From positions 44,800,048-44,864,047 of the forward strand of contig CM046858.1 of assembly GCA_025617745.1 (NCBI GenBank): DNA of 64,000 bases, written 5' to 3'. The notes below the pieces were generated by a model. It searched no databases and had not been told where the DNA came from. It was given only the letters and a program-made list of their open reading frames with translations. Below, in pieces: positions 37,087 through 49,523 of the stretch. The stretch is from Heliocidaris erythrogramma. Taxonomy: Eukaryota; Echinodermata; Echinoidea; Camarodonta; Echinometridae. Positions within the stretch are counted from its first letter, which is position 1. Every line of letters begins with the position of its first letter. The position numbers and the translations under genes were made by a program.

Positions 37087-37174
37087 TGGAGGGGGGGGGG
37101 GGGCAAGGGGCAGGGGCACTCCCCCTTTGCTGTAAGCTACTTAAACAGATTTATGGCTAGCCCCCCTCCCCCTT
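37087..37174. repeat. G-rich and C-rich low-complexity patches
   Basis: G run at 37089-37102 followed by C-rich blocks near 37119 and 37162. May derive from an eroded G-rich MITE; no ends defined. Confidence 0.7.
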
Positions 37175-38703
37175 CCATTCCAGCCAGAGAATATGAAACA
37201 GGTGATTTTTATGTAAAGAGAATGGTAACGCGCATTTTGACGTAACATTCATTGTTACGTCATGTGCTTCAGAATGCGCAGTATTTTGTTGATGCTAGCA
37301 AAAGGGACAAGCACTTCAAAAGTGAAGTTAGCAATATCTCTCTTCTTATCACGTCAGTTGTAATTGTATAGTAGAACCTTTTCTGATTAGCATGTCGACA
37401 GGTTATAAAATAAGGTAATATATGTTTTTATTATTGCTATTTCAAATACATGTATTTGCAAATATTTTTGTTTAGTAATTCACAATGATTCGCAGACCGT
37501 TATGTCCACTATTCAAGGGTATTGAATGAATTTAATATCTTTGAGCACACAAAAAATTGATAATGTAATTTTGGTAGCAGCTCAAACTAATTGATGCATG
37601 ACATTGATAATGGGAACATATACATGTACATTTTTTAAATAGTCACAAAGTCACAATGATACAGTTATGGTAACTTGTATCGCATCTCCTATAACGTCAA
37701 AATCCTCTAGCTTATCAATAACATTTCACTACCCTAATTTCTTCATTACACAAGCATTTTTATTAACAACATTTTTTTTTAAAATTAGAGTTGATTTAGG
37801 CTCCAAGGGCGATCTAACCATTGAACAGTTTTAATCGAGGGCAAAGCAGAAATATCACCTACCAGTAGCAGGTTGTTGGAAGTTTGAAAAGAAATTGGAC
37901 AAATAATGAGAAAATTATGAATGCTTTAAAAGGCATTCCAACCGTTGTAAAAAGCTAATTTGTATGTAATGAGAAAAATAAGAGAAACAGGATGGTGAAA
38001 GTTTCAAGAAACCAAACAAAAAATAAGAACTATATGATGTTTTGAAAAAATGAAATAATTTTGACATATTGACGGTCAACTCTCCCATTTGTCGTACACC
38101 AAATTATCATCAAATTCCGGTTTTCTCCTAAGCGCCTTTTCCGTCGGGGCAGTACTTAAAAAGAAAAACAAAATCCTACTGAGTAATACATTTGAAAGTG
38201 AAATTTGAAAATGACATTTTAGTCATTTTGTCTGTTGGAGCGAATAGGAAAATTGACCGCCGCGTCATCAAAGTAACCGTACCGTTACGTGTTACGGCCA
38301 ATTGAAATTTTCATATGTATTTGTTCTCTGTTTTTTCTGCTGTAATATACAAATCAAATCATTACAAAGATGGGATTTGCCCTTAAAGACGAGATTCTAC
38401 TCAGCCATTGGATTTAGAGGGGGGGGGGGGGGATGTATAATTAAACTATTTTTTGTCAAGGAGTAGCATGGAATATGATGTCCCATACCTCATCACAGAG
38501 ACGCTCTTAAATTCCCTATTAGGAATACACAAAATAATATAGTGATCTTCTTTCTTGATGTTTCTGCGATTCATAATTTAGCATTGGAATGAATGCAGCA
38601 CTAAATAGTTCTTTTATTTAATTAGCAATGTTATAACTTGTAAAACATTAATAAAGATGCTGGTAGTGGTAATGAATCTGTGAAACGGTGTTCATAGTTT
38701 TGT
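37175..38703. other. Non-coding with a small palindrome and a G run
   Basis: A nested palindrome with TGACGTAAC/GTTACGTCA arms lies at about 37230-37286. A G run lies at 38418-38432. No gene. Confidence 0.5.
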
Positions 38704-38707
38704 TTAA

Positions 38708-39034
38708 AGGGAGCGACAAGTCGCAATCTATGGGCGATTTTACAGTTGGCTGCTCCTTTCTCTGGATCAAAGTTCAAAGCGACTTCAATTTATCGTGCGC
38801 AGCTAATAAAAGTTCGCACATTGACCCAAATTTGAGTAAACAAGATCGCGCGTTCTTTATTCCAGTATTTGAATCTCATTGGTCGGTTGCGTATGGAGGG
38901 ATTCGAGTTAACGATCGCGCGAGGAATCCGGCAATAACATTCCTTCGGTAGCGCACGATTGGACCTGATTGTATCCGAATTTCCCCGAGTCAGGCCAACT
39001 GGTCAGGCCCATGGATTACGACTTGCCACTCCCT
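38708..39034. mobile_element. TTAA-flanked MITE (327 bp)
   Basis: The ends AGGGAGCGACAAGTCGCAAT and AGGGAGTGGCAAGTCGTAAT (minus strand) continue into CTATGGGC versus CCATGGGC. They are flanked by TTAA at 38704-38707 and 39035-38038 in window terms 39035-39038. TTAA duplication is used by piggyBac and Kolobok families; these ends do not start CCC, so Kolobok-like is possible. The frame across it (38688-38951) is not a gene. Confidence 0.75.
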
Positions 39035-39038
39035 TTAA

Positions 39039-40601
39039 GATACCGACTCATGGTTTCGGTAAATGAAAAGCTTTTATACTTGTATATCCGTCACCTTCAT
39101 TTCAACATTTCTCCCGCATGCATTAATGTTTCGCCAATACATGATTGTACTAGCGTCCTAAATCTAGCACGTATCATAGCCTCCACAAGTTTATAGAGCG
39201 CTAGTTCATTAATCTCTCTCGGGATGTTGTGACATCCTACATAATTCACAGTACCTTCTCATTATGCTCCTGACGAGGTCTGATTTACTAGTATACATCA
39301 TGCATTCAGTGGCGTAGCGTGGGTCCTGCAACTTAAGGAAGCATTGGTGTTTTTATTTGTGTGTGCGTATGGACATCGAACAAAGTGAACAATGGGTCAT
39401 CGGTAGTAATTCAATAGGTCATCGGTTGTCAACAATCGGTGAGGTTTATTCCGTCAATGAATTTTGTGACGCAATTCAATAGTGGAGTCATCGGTTGAAA
39501 TTCGAACAATAGAAAACATAGATGGGTGTGTGTGTTGAGGTTGGTCGGCACCGGACTACTAGGTGGTTGAAGTGCAAGTTCTATTGCCATAATCTGATGT
39601 GCCAGTTTGATCAGGGAGCAAGAAATGGTTGCTATAGCAAGTTAATAAAGTCACTTTGCAGAATATGAATTCGGAGGACACAAAAATAAGCACTGATGTA
39701 GCGCTTTTATGATCATGTGGATTTTTTTTCTGTTTGCTGTCTTTCTCCCTCGAGTACTCACCCACGTCTAGCAAATCAAAGTAAACTCTCATTTCCCACT
39801 TATTATTATGGCAACATCATTCTTTAATATCGAGAAAGATTATTCATCCGACTCAGACACTCCTTGGTTGTCGACTAATCAAGTTCGCTGAATGTACGGT
39901 CACGCTGAATCTCTAATGAAACAAGGGAGATAGCGAAACGAAGCCGAGAGCGGCTGCAAAGGGTATTGGGCAACAACCTGAGAAGACCAGAGGTGGAGAG
40001 GGATAAGGACCGAACATTAGAAGAGTGTTTCAGGGAATACAGTACAGATTGCTAACCTACATATATTGATCAATAGGAGAACTGGATTTTCTTATGAAGA
40101 GTTTCGTAGATTGACCGCATTCTTGTGGAGGTCTTAGTCGATAGGTTTAATAGATCATGCCCTTCAAATCCCATGAAAATCAACTGATAAGTTGATAAGT
40201 CCCTCTGGTTGTCGATGAATTTGACTATGCTTATCTATCTATAAAGCATTACAAGATGCTTGATCCGTTTATCGAAATGTCAAAATGTTCACGGCGCCCT
40301 TATTTTCATGGGTATTTTACGATGCTGAAATGTTGTCCGATAAGCACTGCGTGAAAGATTACATATGCTAAAATGTCAACAAGAACTGAGAGTGGCCGAG
40401 AAAAGAAAAGGTCAGGGAGTGTTTAAGATATAAGGATGTGATGTCCATGTTGTCCTCCGTATTTTGCCTGAGATCAATCATGCAGCTTTGTCAAGGATTT
40501 TCATTCTGTTGGAAAACGTGGGAAGTGTTAAATCACAACGTTGTTGCAAACACTGAAGAAGTACATTTCAAAACGGGAAGAAATATTTACGAGGGCGGGT
40601 G
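39039..40601. other. Non-coding; MITE fragment and one exon-like stretch
   Basis: CAGTGGCGTAGCGTGGGTCC at 39307 is a left end of the hAT-like family without a visible right end. A short open, charged stretch at about 39914-40057 looks exon-like (see findings) but lacks a clear splice donor. Confidence 0.45.
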
Positions 40602-40872
40602 GCACTATGAACATGGCGAACAAAGAAGCGGACCATACAGCTTCTCATTGTAACTTCCACAATTGCTCTGGGAAACAAAAGAACCTTCTCTTGATTGATA
40701 TTATGTTAAAAAAAATATGTAGAACAGGTGTCACATGCATATTCACCTGTTGCACTTATTTTACATAATATCAATCAAGGGATGTTCTTTTGTCTACCAG
40801 AGCAAATGTGGAGGGTACAATGAGGAGCTGTATGTTTTGTCCGCTCTCTTTGTCATCATGTTAATAGTGTGG
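40602..40872. repeat. Long imperfect inverted repeat, 129-bp arms
   Basis: Arms at 40602-40730 and 40744-40872 pair symmetrically around a 13-base loop. Several long matching blocks include CTTGATTGATATTATGT, TTGCTCTGG, ACAAAAGAAC and CATACAGC. There are no terminal repeats with target duplication, so it may be a hairpin locus or an inverted duplication rather than a transposon. Confidence 0.75.
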
Positions 40873-42619
40873 GTTTTATTTTCATTCGTAATGGTAATGT
40901 TAGAACGGATCTCGCAGAGTAAACAGTTTTTTGTGCATCTGATGATTTATATTCTATTGAAATCAATATAATTATGCGGGGTATGTTGCGTGATAACGTA
41001 TTCCAAACGCTGCAATTTTCAAAAACAGTTCAGTGAGAAGAAAAAATGAAATGTCTTTGAAGTTTGTGCATCAGAGAAATTTCCAAGTCATGCGATTGTA
41101 TCTGCACAGACTAAATTATACGCAAGCTCCCACGGGTTTTGCTAGTCTGTGTGGAATCACCCGATCTATCCAGAGCTGTCAGAACTAGGGTTGGGTATTG
41201 GTATAGCACAGAAGTCGATGGGTGGACTGATAAGAAGATATGTGTGGAAGTTTCCTATGAAGTGCTTTAGTTTGCATCTAGGTTGCAGGACAGGTTCTTG
41301 CTCAATTATGGCATAGTAATTCCGATTTGTGTGGGCATTTAAGTGGCTATGAAATTTCACGAGATGGATTATTTGGTCAAAAGTGAAGACAGTTGAATTG
41401 CATTAGCTGATATTGATAGAAAGTTTAAAGGTACATGTAATGCAATAAGTAAAATGTACCAATTGAATTGAAATTGAGGTATTGGCTTCAATGAATGTAT
41501 ATTATGGGTGCACATGACGAAAGAATGTTGTTATGGACTTTGAGGTAGAGTGAAACTTGCTATGATGTAGTTAAAAAGTACCCAGAATGAGGGAATTTTT
41601 CCCTTTGGACAAAATGAGAATTGGAAGGATCGGGATGACCATGTTTTTGGTTGTTTGGAGGTGAGAGGACGCATTGCCTAAAGGAAATGCATCCTCTCAC
41701 CTGTAATAACTTGATATTTAATGACATGGTGATCTCCGACTGCACGCCGCGACATGCATGCAAAAGCTTGTCCACGTAGCATTTTCATGTCAAAATAGCA
41801 CTTGTGCTCTGCTGCATTTTATTGCCTTAGTTATGGAGAGCCCTGTAACATACAGTCGACTTCGCCGTGTAGTTGGCAAGACTATCACTCTATCTTAGGT
41901 ATGCCATGTTCTTATTCATGTTATTGCAGTACCAACAGGCAACACCAACAGTCTAATCATTCTTGTTGTTTACTTTAGTCTTCAACTTTCAAGTACACCA
42001 TTTCCACACTTTTACAACTTCTCCACATTTATTTCCAGGACAACATTATTTATATGGCCAGATGCCCCACGTCTGCGCATCTGAAATCACAAAAGACGCA
42101 ACACTCACCTCAACCTCCTATTCAGATTTAGGCTACTCATATAAAATACCACTGAAAAAATAAGAAAAATGATTGAAAAACAAGGATTTCATGATTTTTT
42201 TTACTTACTAGACTCAAATATGCTATTTTTAATGCACAAATATCCCGATCTGTGTATAAACTAACAAATTTTTATTTCCGATGGGTTTCCCCAAATTCTT
42301 GGGGATGATAAATTGGATTTGTACACGAGCTAAAATAAATCCCCAGGTCTAACGTTAAACTTTAAGTTAGCACACATCATGCACATGTCATGCATGTTGT
42401 TGTGCGACGTTAGCCTGTGAGTTTATAGTGCTGTAGTCTTAAGACTAACCTTGCATTAGTGTGAGTGGTTGCATGTTGTACTGTACTATAAGTTAGAACA
42501 GAAGTCTAGATCTATGTGCGTGATATTAAAAATAACATAAAATAACTTCAATTTACTTACAAACACACGTAGTTACTTTGCAGATATTGGCTTGCCCAGA
42601 TATTTTTGCTGACTGAAGT
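40873..42619. other. Non-coding with one short hairpin
   Basis: A 17-bp-arm hairpin lies at 41659-41702. No gene recognised elsewhere. Confidence 0.5.
41659..41702. repeat. Short near-perfect hairpin
   Basis: AGGTGAGAGGACGCATT and its reverse complement AATGCATCCTCTCACCT (one G/T difference) are separated by 10 bases. Confidence 0.8.
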
Positions 42620-43115
42620 TAGAACCCTAATGAAAGCATTTTCGGCGTTCTGATCTGGGAACTATGCGTCGAGCGGGGCCTATATCACGAGTATGCTGAT
42701 ATTTGTTGTTGTTGTTGATTATGGCACGTATTGGCAGACGATGTTTTGATGGCGATATTTTTCACGAATTTTGGCTTATAACTGGCTTATAAATCGCCAA
42801 AGACTTTAATATCCAAGGGCTTATAAATGGCTTATAAATCGCCAATGACGTCATCAAATCAAGCAACGTGACAAAAAACTGCTAAATTCTCCTATTTACC
42901 TGCGAGTCATTTAATTTCAAGGAGGTCATATGTAATTAAAACTGTTCAGTGTTGTATCCATGTATTTAAAGCGAAAAAGGGTAAACGCGATCATAGAAAA
43001 CTGGAGCTCTCTATTCGCAACAGAACTTTTCCTAATGAAAGCCTTTTCAGTGTTCCGATAGAGTGTTCGATGAATATAGCGCCGCCTTCGGCGTTCCGGG
43101 AACTATGCGTCCAGT
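42620..43115. repeat. Dispersed direct repeats
   Basis: CCTAATGAAAGC plus TTTTC-GTGTTC/GGCGTTC and GGGAACTATGCGTC occur at about 42627-42675 and again at 43031-43112, the second copy with an inserted segment. Between them GGCTTATAA...ATCGCCAA repeats at about 42772 and 42818. Confidence 0.6.
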
Positions 43116-45518
43116 AAAACAAACAATAATTTTCAGGGAGTCAAAGGTTCCTTCCGAGAATTCAGTAACCTCTTTATGTGATTTTCCAAAATGAAGATCA
43201 TGGGTATGAATTGCCAACATGCAACCCATGGTCAAGGATATTACAGAATGTGATACATTGAAGGTCACAGGTGATTAGAACACACAGGCTCATGTTTGAG
43301 TTTCGTGATCAGCTAGTTTATTTTCTCTCCTCTCTGATCGAAGATGACATCACCGGTTTTTTTCTTATATGAAGTGCTTCCCCGGATATTTGATACCTAG
43401 TTTTCTTTGAAAATGTTTGAATATAGAAAATGCTATGGCTAAATTTATTTTTATTTCTGTAATTGGGTGTACCGGTATACTATAAAAGTAAATCGATATT
43501 TTATTATTATTATTATTTATTTTTTTTAGAGTGAGCTGAAATTCTTGACAATTTTCACGGAAATTTTATACCAGACATAGTTTATGCCTATTCCAAATAA
43601 AAACGAGAGTAGATAAAATACTAGAATGGTTTACCTAGATATCATTTTTTCCCAATTTCTGGGAAAATAATTATTAGAAAAATCTAAGTATAAATAACTT
43701 TCCACCCACATAGTAATTATTTGTAAAAGCCCTGAAGGATAAATATCCTTCCATTAGTATTATCTTAATGGAAATTTAACCGTGAAAACGAGATGTTCTT
43801 GGCTAACTTTTCCTGTGCATAAAGTAAAACCGGTCTTTCTTTTTCCAAAATTCTTAGACTTTACATTTGAAGAATTAGTGTGGTTATAGGGTCCCTGGAG
43901 AAAACCAATCTGAACTTGACGACGAACAGAGTCTTATCTTCCGAGTTTGTTATGGTATGGTTCAGATAGTTATATTGAATGGTAAGACAGAGAGAGAAAG
44001 AGAGATTCGTCGAATTGCTCGAAAAATATACGTTTTCAGGATTAGTGATAATGTAAATCTGTTATTCAAGTCGAACATTATCTTCTCAGTGACAGAACAG
44101 ATTCTGCTGAAAGTCACGGTCGGTTAGTGAAACATTTCCCACGTTGGCGCCAAATCCTACTCTAAATAATACACATGTATCCTGCACAAAGATCCTTGAC
44201 TCCTTAACACACTGATATAAGATGTAATCGAAGTTTGTTAAAAAGCCGAAGATAGGCGAATTCTAAAATGTTTGACATTGGATAGTTCTTAAAGGGCACA
44301 CATCAAGTTACGTAGATTAGCTAAATAAATGTGTTTTGTGTGCACTTGTCAATCAGAACCCTTAAAAAAATACCACGTAACATTTCTTCATCAAAATAAG
44401 AATTGTTGAATGAATCTATTAAAACTGCTTCTAAAATACATTGGGATGTAAACTGCAACTGCAAGTACCATTTAATTTGATAGAAGACCAATTTAGCTTT
44501 TTAATTTGTATTTATATGTTTTTCTGAATTCGTTTATGAGAAAACGAAAGACCTGTGGTTTCTTGTTTTACACACAAAACTGATTTTGAATGTCATTTCC
44601 TCCCTTCAACTTACCCTCATCTAACTCCTGTACATTTAAATACCCTCGAGATTAAAGCCAATTACGAATCGAATCATCTCTCAACATTTTGAATAAGCAC
44701 GGCACAAGTCTGCAACATACGCTGAGTAATTGGCTCTTTATGATCTATGTAGCCGTCTTTTTCCATGGCTCTCAACTCAACTCATGTTTATCATGTTCAT
44801 CTCTCTGTCTCTGTCAATCGATCTCTCTCTCCCAATCTCATCCGCTTATCCTCAGGTATTTCATCAGATGCTTTTATTCATTCTCTTCATTATAGTCCCT
44901 CACAATGATTTCATCTAATATTACCTCCCTCTCTTGAAATCAAAGTAAGTCCCAAAACACCGGAACAAATTTTTAGACATATACTTACTATTTTAGAGAA
45001 AGTATAGAGGAACGGATTTGCTACTAGCTGAAAGAAAATTGCACCCTGCGGTTAAGGAATTATTCACTTGGAATTTGTTTTCTTTACAACTTACTACCAA
45101 GAGCCATCGTTCTATGGTTTGATCATATCTTAATTGCATTTAATGCAATTGAAGGTCATTAAATCCCTACATTATAACATACTACCACAGGCAGGGTCGT
45201 CATGTATTGGACGAGCTTTATTTAGAAGCAAGAATGCTGTCTTATAAACAAACCATGTTCGTTTGAGTGTGTGCTCAGGGGTGAAGTGTTGGTGTCAAAG
45301 GAACATTAACTAATATTGCTGACGTGGTTGAATTGATGGACGGATACCATGATGAAAGTAATACTACATTTTACGATGTTTTCTTATTCAGTATATGCAT
45401 TGGAAAACTTGCAATGCCACGATTCGGAATGCGTGAATTCATAAGTTATTTTAGATTCACGCCGCGTCTTTATTTGCAAATGCCAGCAGACGCAGGACCA
45501 CATGAATACGGATAGGGT
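43116..45518. other. Non-coding, no gene seen
   Basis: AT-rich unique DNA. A short GA run lies near 43988-44005 and CT-rich sequence around 44800-44835. Confidence 0.5.
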
Positions 45519-45780
45519 GGGGGGGGGGGGGGCGGGGGGTTCTTTTCAAACACAACTCATAACGAAAATTTGTATTAGAGACATTTTTACTAAATGAATG
45601 TAAATGCACAATTCTAGTAAATGAAAAGCTATAAAATTGTAGGCCTATACTATAGAAAGAAAATATTTCATTCCATTTTGACGCTATTTTAACATTTTAA
45701 TATGGATTTTGAGAATTATATTAAAGCCATTCAAATGAGGGGAAGAGCGGATGGGGGGGGGGGGGGGAGGGGGAGGGTGG
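45519..45780. repeat. Two G-rich tracts
   Basis: G-rich runs at about 45519-45540 and 45752-45778, with AT-rich DNA between. Confidence 0.9.
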
Positions 45781-47142
45781 TGGCAGCAAGGGCGCTATGA
45801 ATAAGTAATGACAAGTAGATTCGATTATACTTTTATGCCCTTCGAAGTAACGAACTTGGCATCGGTACAATTTGATTCATTTTAAACCTTACAATTTATA
45901 TAGACTCCAGTCAAATCAAGATTATCGCATCAAGTATAAGACTAACGGTAGTATAATCAATATTTGAGATTATCTATCATCGTTATTTTGTCGGCTCTCT
46001 TCTACCCAGACGAGTAATATCATTAGAAAACACATCATGGTATGTAGACTGATACGCTCACATCTTTGATTCTTTTCTATTTTTTCCGGTGATGCTTTAG
46101 AAGACTAATATAGCGATTATAGCTCCAGGAGACAAGTCATCGCTATTGATAGAGTCTGCTGAACTCTTCGGAGGGACTGTTCGCATAGTAAGTAATAATT
46201 TTCCCACGATGTCTCGATCCTGTGAATCACAGGTTTGGGATAAATATTCTCTTGTAGCAATGGGTTAATACTTATGAATAATCATTACAGCTCTTGCGAA
46301 CTGTCCAGTATCAGCCAATCAGTTAATGTTTCCTTTGTGACTTTCTGCAGATTCTGTATTAGGATTATTGGATATTTCAGAGGAACTGCATGTTGTGATG
46401 ATCCTGACTCTCAGCGTATTAAACCATGCATGTTCCATTCATTTCGCGCGGTTGTAATTGAAAACAGCTTTTTATAGTGCTTTCCTGTATATCAATTTAG
46501 AGTGATCCCATGATGTCGTTTGCTGTGAGACAGAATGTCGTTAAAAGTATAAAATCATATGAGTAAACGCCGTTCTGGCGCTCAGCAGACTGGGACAGAC
46601 TTCTGTGGGAAGCAAACTTGTATAATAAGGAACATGGAATCAATGGACTATAAACGCCACCTCATTCAATTTCATTTTATGAGGAAAAAAGAGTCTCTCC
46701 TATTTACATTTTTTTTTTGGTTTAGAGAACAGGTGTGTAATTTGCCACAGTAAAAATATGCAGTGTGAACATTCTTTCATTTTCTCATTCGTTAATGGGG
46801 TTGATGCACGTTAAATGGAATGGGGGGAAACGTGTACCGGGAATCAACACAGGAGGTGTCTGTATAGTGCAGGAGGTAATGCACTTAGCTCGGACACCGA
46901 CGTGGAATCACACTTAACCCTTTTGAAGTGAGCCGCGTTAAAGATGTTCGTAATGTTTTAATGTTACTAAAATGGTGACATTATGAGAACATTACATGTT
47001 TTTGATGAGGCGAAATGAAGAAATGCCATGTTATGCTTATCCGACATTGGCATTTTGTTAAAGATTAAGGTTTAGGGGCTTAGGTTGCTATTAAAATTTG
47101 GGTTAATTTTATGGTTTGGTTTGGGGCTACGTATAGTGTATG
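45781..47142. other. Non-coding, no feature seen
   Basis: Unique sequence up to the target duplication of the next element. Confidence 0.5.
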
Positions 47143-47150
47143 GTCCAGAG

Positions 47151-47408
47151 CAGGCGCGGATCCAGGGTGGCGACAATTTTTTTTTTCACCAGACCTCCAA
47201 AATTCGCTCAGTGAGGGGGGGGGGGGGGGGGGGGGGTATGGGGGTCCAGTTTCCCTCCATAATTCTCCGACAAGCAAAAATTTCTAAAAGGGGGGGGGGG
47301 GGCACAATCGACAGAAGGCGGATCCTTTGTGGTCAAAATGCATACTTTTCTTCCAAAAGGGTGGGGGGGGGGGCACAGGGTCGGAAGTACCCCCTGAATC
47401 CGCCACTG
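47151..47408. mobile_element. hAT MITE with perfect 8-bp target duplication
   Basis: GTCCAGAG stands directly on both sides (47143-47150 and 47409-47416). The ends CAGGCGCGGATCCAGGG and CAGTGGCGGATTCAGGGG (minus strand) are inverted copies. An 8-bp duplication with CAG ends is the hAT signature. Inside are three G runs (about 47215-47236, 47290-47302, 47362-47372) and no coding sequence. Confidence 0.85.
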
Positions 47409-47564
47409 GTCCAGAGTTTAATTTAGTTTGTTGATTTAGGATGTTAACACATTTGAAAGACAGTATACGTTTTATTAACTCGAATAGTAGTCATTTTTCC
47501 GTGTCAAAACATTTAGATTTCAATTAAAAAAAACGACAACTCCATTCCCCAAAACCCTTCCAAC

Positions 47565-47826
47565 GAACTTGATATCTGCCTTAGATTAACTATGGCGTCA
47601 CCCATTGTGCCTTACGTGTCTCCGATATAATGACCAGCTGACTGGTGAATTAAAGACGTGAACAGAAAGTGTACATCGCCATAAATGAATAAAGGGAAGA
47701 TTTTGTGATCGGAAAATGTGGTCTACTGAGAATGAGAGAACAGGAAAGAGAGAGAGAGAAAAAAAAGGGGTGAATAGAGATGGAGAACAAGAGATAGAAA
47801 GAATGACAGAGGGAGGGGAGGTGAGC

Positions 47827-47872
<46 letters not shown>

Positions 47873-48260
47873 AAGAGAGGGAGAGGGAGAAAAATTGATT
47901 AATTTGAAGAAATACTTCTATTACTGATTCTAGTTTTTTTCTTTCACATGACTCTATCAAGGACGGCTTGTTTTTGGTGTTTTTTTTTTACTTTTAAAGA
48001 AAGTTAAAGCTTATCATTAATTAACTTAATGAAGCGTCCGCGAACTATCGTAAATATTTATATCGCACTCACCTCCGCTCATCCTACTGACTTTGTAACA
48101 AAAAAATGGCAAAGGCATGTAAAAAGTAAGTTAATATCTACCATAGACAACCTATGATAACCTACGGCATCACCTCTCGTGCCTTACATGTCGTATTATG
48201 ATGTATTGAGCTAATTTGTCATAAAGGTTGTAAGAATGTGAAATAGTCTATCAGGGAGAG
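47565..48260. repeat. Diverged direct duplication with GA tracts
   Basis: The segment around CGTCACCCATTGTGCCTTAC (about 47565-47700) recurs diverged at about 48135-48255 (GGCATCACCTCTCGTGCCTTAC). GA-rich sequence follows each copy. Confidence 0.5.
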
Positions 48261-48535
48261 AAAGAAAAAAAGAGAGAGAGAGAGAGAGAGAACATATAGA
48301 GAGGGGAGAGTAGAGAAGAGAGAGAGAGGGAGAGGGAGCAGTGAGGGAGACTGAGGAGCGGAAATGAAATAGAGCGTCACGATGTTTAAGAGGAAGATAG
48401 AGAGAGAGAGAGATAGAGGAAGAAAGAGAGAGGGGGGAAGGGATGGGGAATCATATAAAATCAGGGAGAGATAGAGAAAGAGAACAGAGAGAGAGAGAGA
48501 GAGAGAGGGAGGGGGAGAGAGAGGAGGAGTTGGGG
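47735..48535. repeat. GA-rich tracts with a GT run
   Basis: GA-rich simple sequence at about 47735-47895 (with a GT run at 47828-47856) and 48255-48530. Long frames across these tracts are artefacts. Confidence 0.9.
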
Positions 48536-49087
48536 ATGGAGACTGAATTCAGAATTGAATAGATATAGAACTAGGTGGTCAAAGGGGTTGCTTTTAATCC
48601 CTTTAAATAAACAAGTTACAAAAAATCAGTCGAGCTCCGTATAGTATGCAAACCATATCTTTTGGTTGCATGTTACTTTATTGGGGTCAACAATCCTGCT
48701 ATTAATTTACTTCTTTTTTTTACCCTCACCATTGTCGGGCCCCTAGGGAATGATATTATACATACTAATCAGATCCAGGGGGAGAAAAAAAACCTTCCCA
48801 TCAATCCTATTTTAATCATAACGAAAAGGCCGGTCCAGGAAAAAAATGCATTACTTGTGGTCCATTTAGCGGCTTGTAAATATGCCCGGGAAGCTTCACG
48901 GTCGATTTGACGGTGGATTACTCGTACTGCGACAGTCAATAGATTATAGGCAACGCTTTTACTGATCTCCTGTAGGTGTGTGTGTGTGGGGGTGTGTGTG
49001 TGCGTGTGGTGTATGTGTGTATGTTGTGTTTCTACTGATGTTAACACTGCCGAAACCAAGGGAATTTAAACAAATGAATTATATAAC

Positions 49088-49119
<32 letters not shown>

Positions 49120-49523
49120 AAAGATGAAAGTTAAGTAAAATGCTTCTAAATATTGATCCTAGAACAAGTGTGTGCTTCTGTGTAGAGAGCGTCAAACAAG
49201 AATTACATAAAAGTTGAGTCATTTATATGAGTTATTCAAAGGACAAATATTCCGATGAACGTTAGGGATTTCATTAAGTTGCAGAAGACTTATCAAAGGT
49301 AAAACATTTTGTTAAAAACGCGTCGCCCCCCTTTTTTGGGTAACTTATACAGGCATTCTCTTTCCCTCGCCATGCTCGTAATCCAATCTACCTTTGGGTG
49401 TTCTCGTTCCCTGTACATATATATTTCCATTTAGTAGTCAAAAGTAAAATTATTTCAATTATATTTAGAGCTCATTTACTTAATCTTTGAAATAGCCGTG
49501 CTTAGTTAAATATAAGAGCCTTT
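48536..49523. other. Non-coding with GT and GA microsatellites
   Basis: GT-rich at about 48975-49024 and GA at 49087-49115. No gene recognised. Confidence 0.55.

Noticed and set aside
38688..38951. 87-codon frame
   Set aside because: It lies across a TTAA-flanked MITE and includes its terminal repeat; not a gene.
47080..47426. Frames on both strands over the hAT MITE
   Set aside because: Gly- and Pro-rich translations of G runs within a mobile element.
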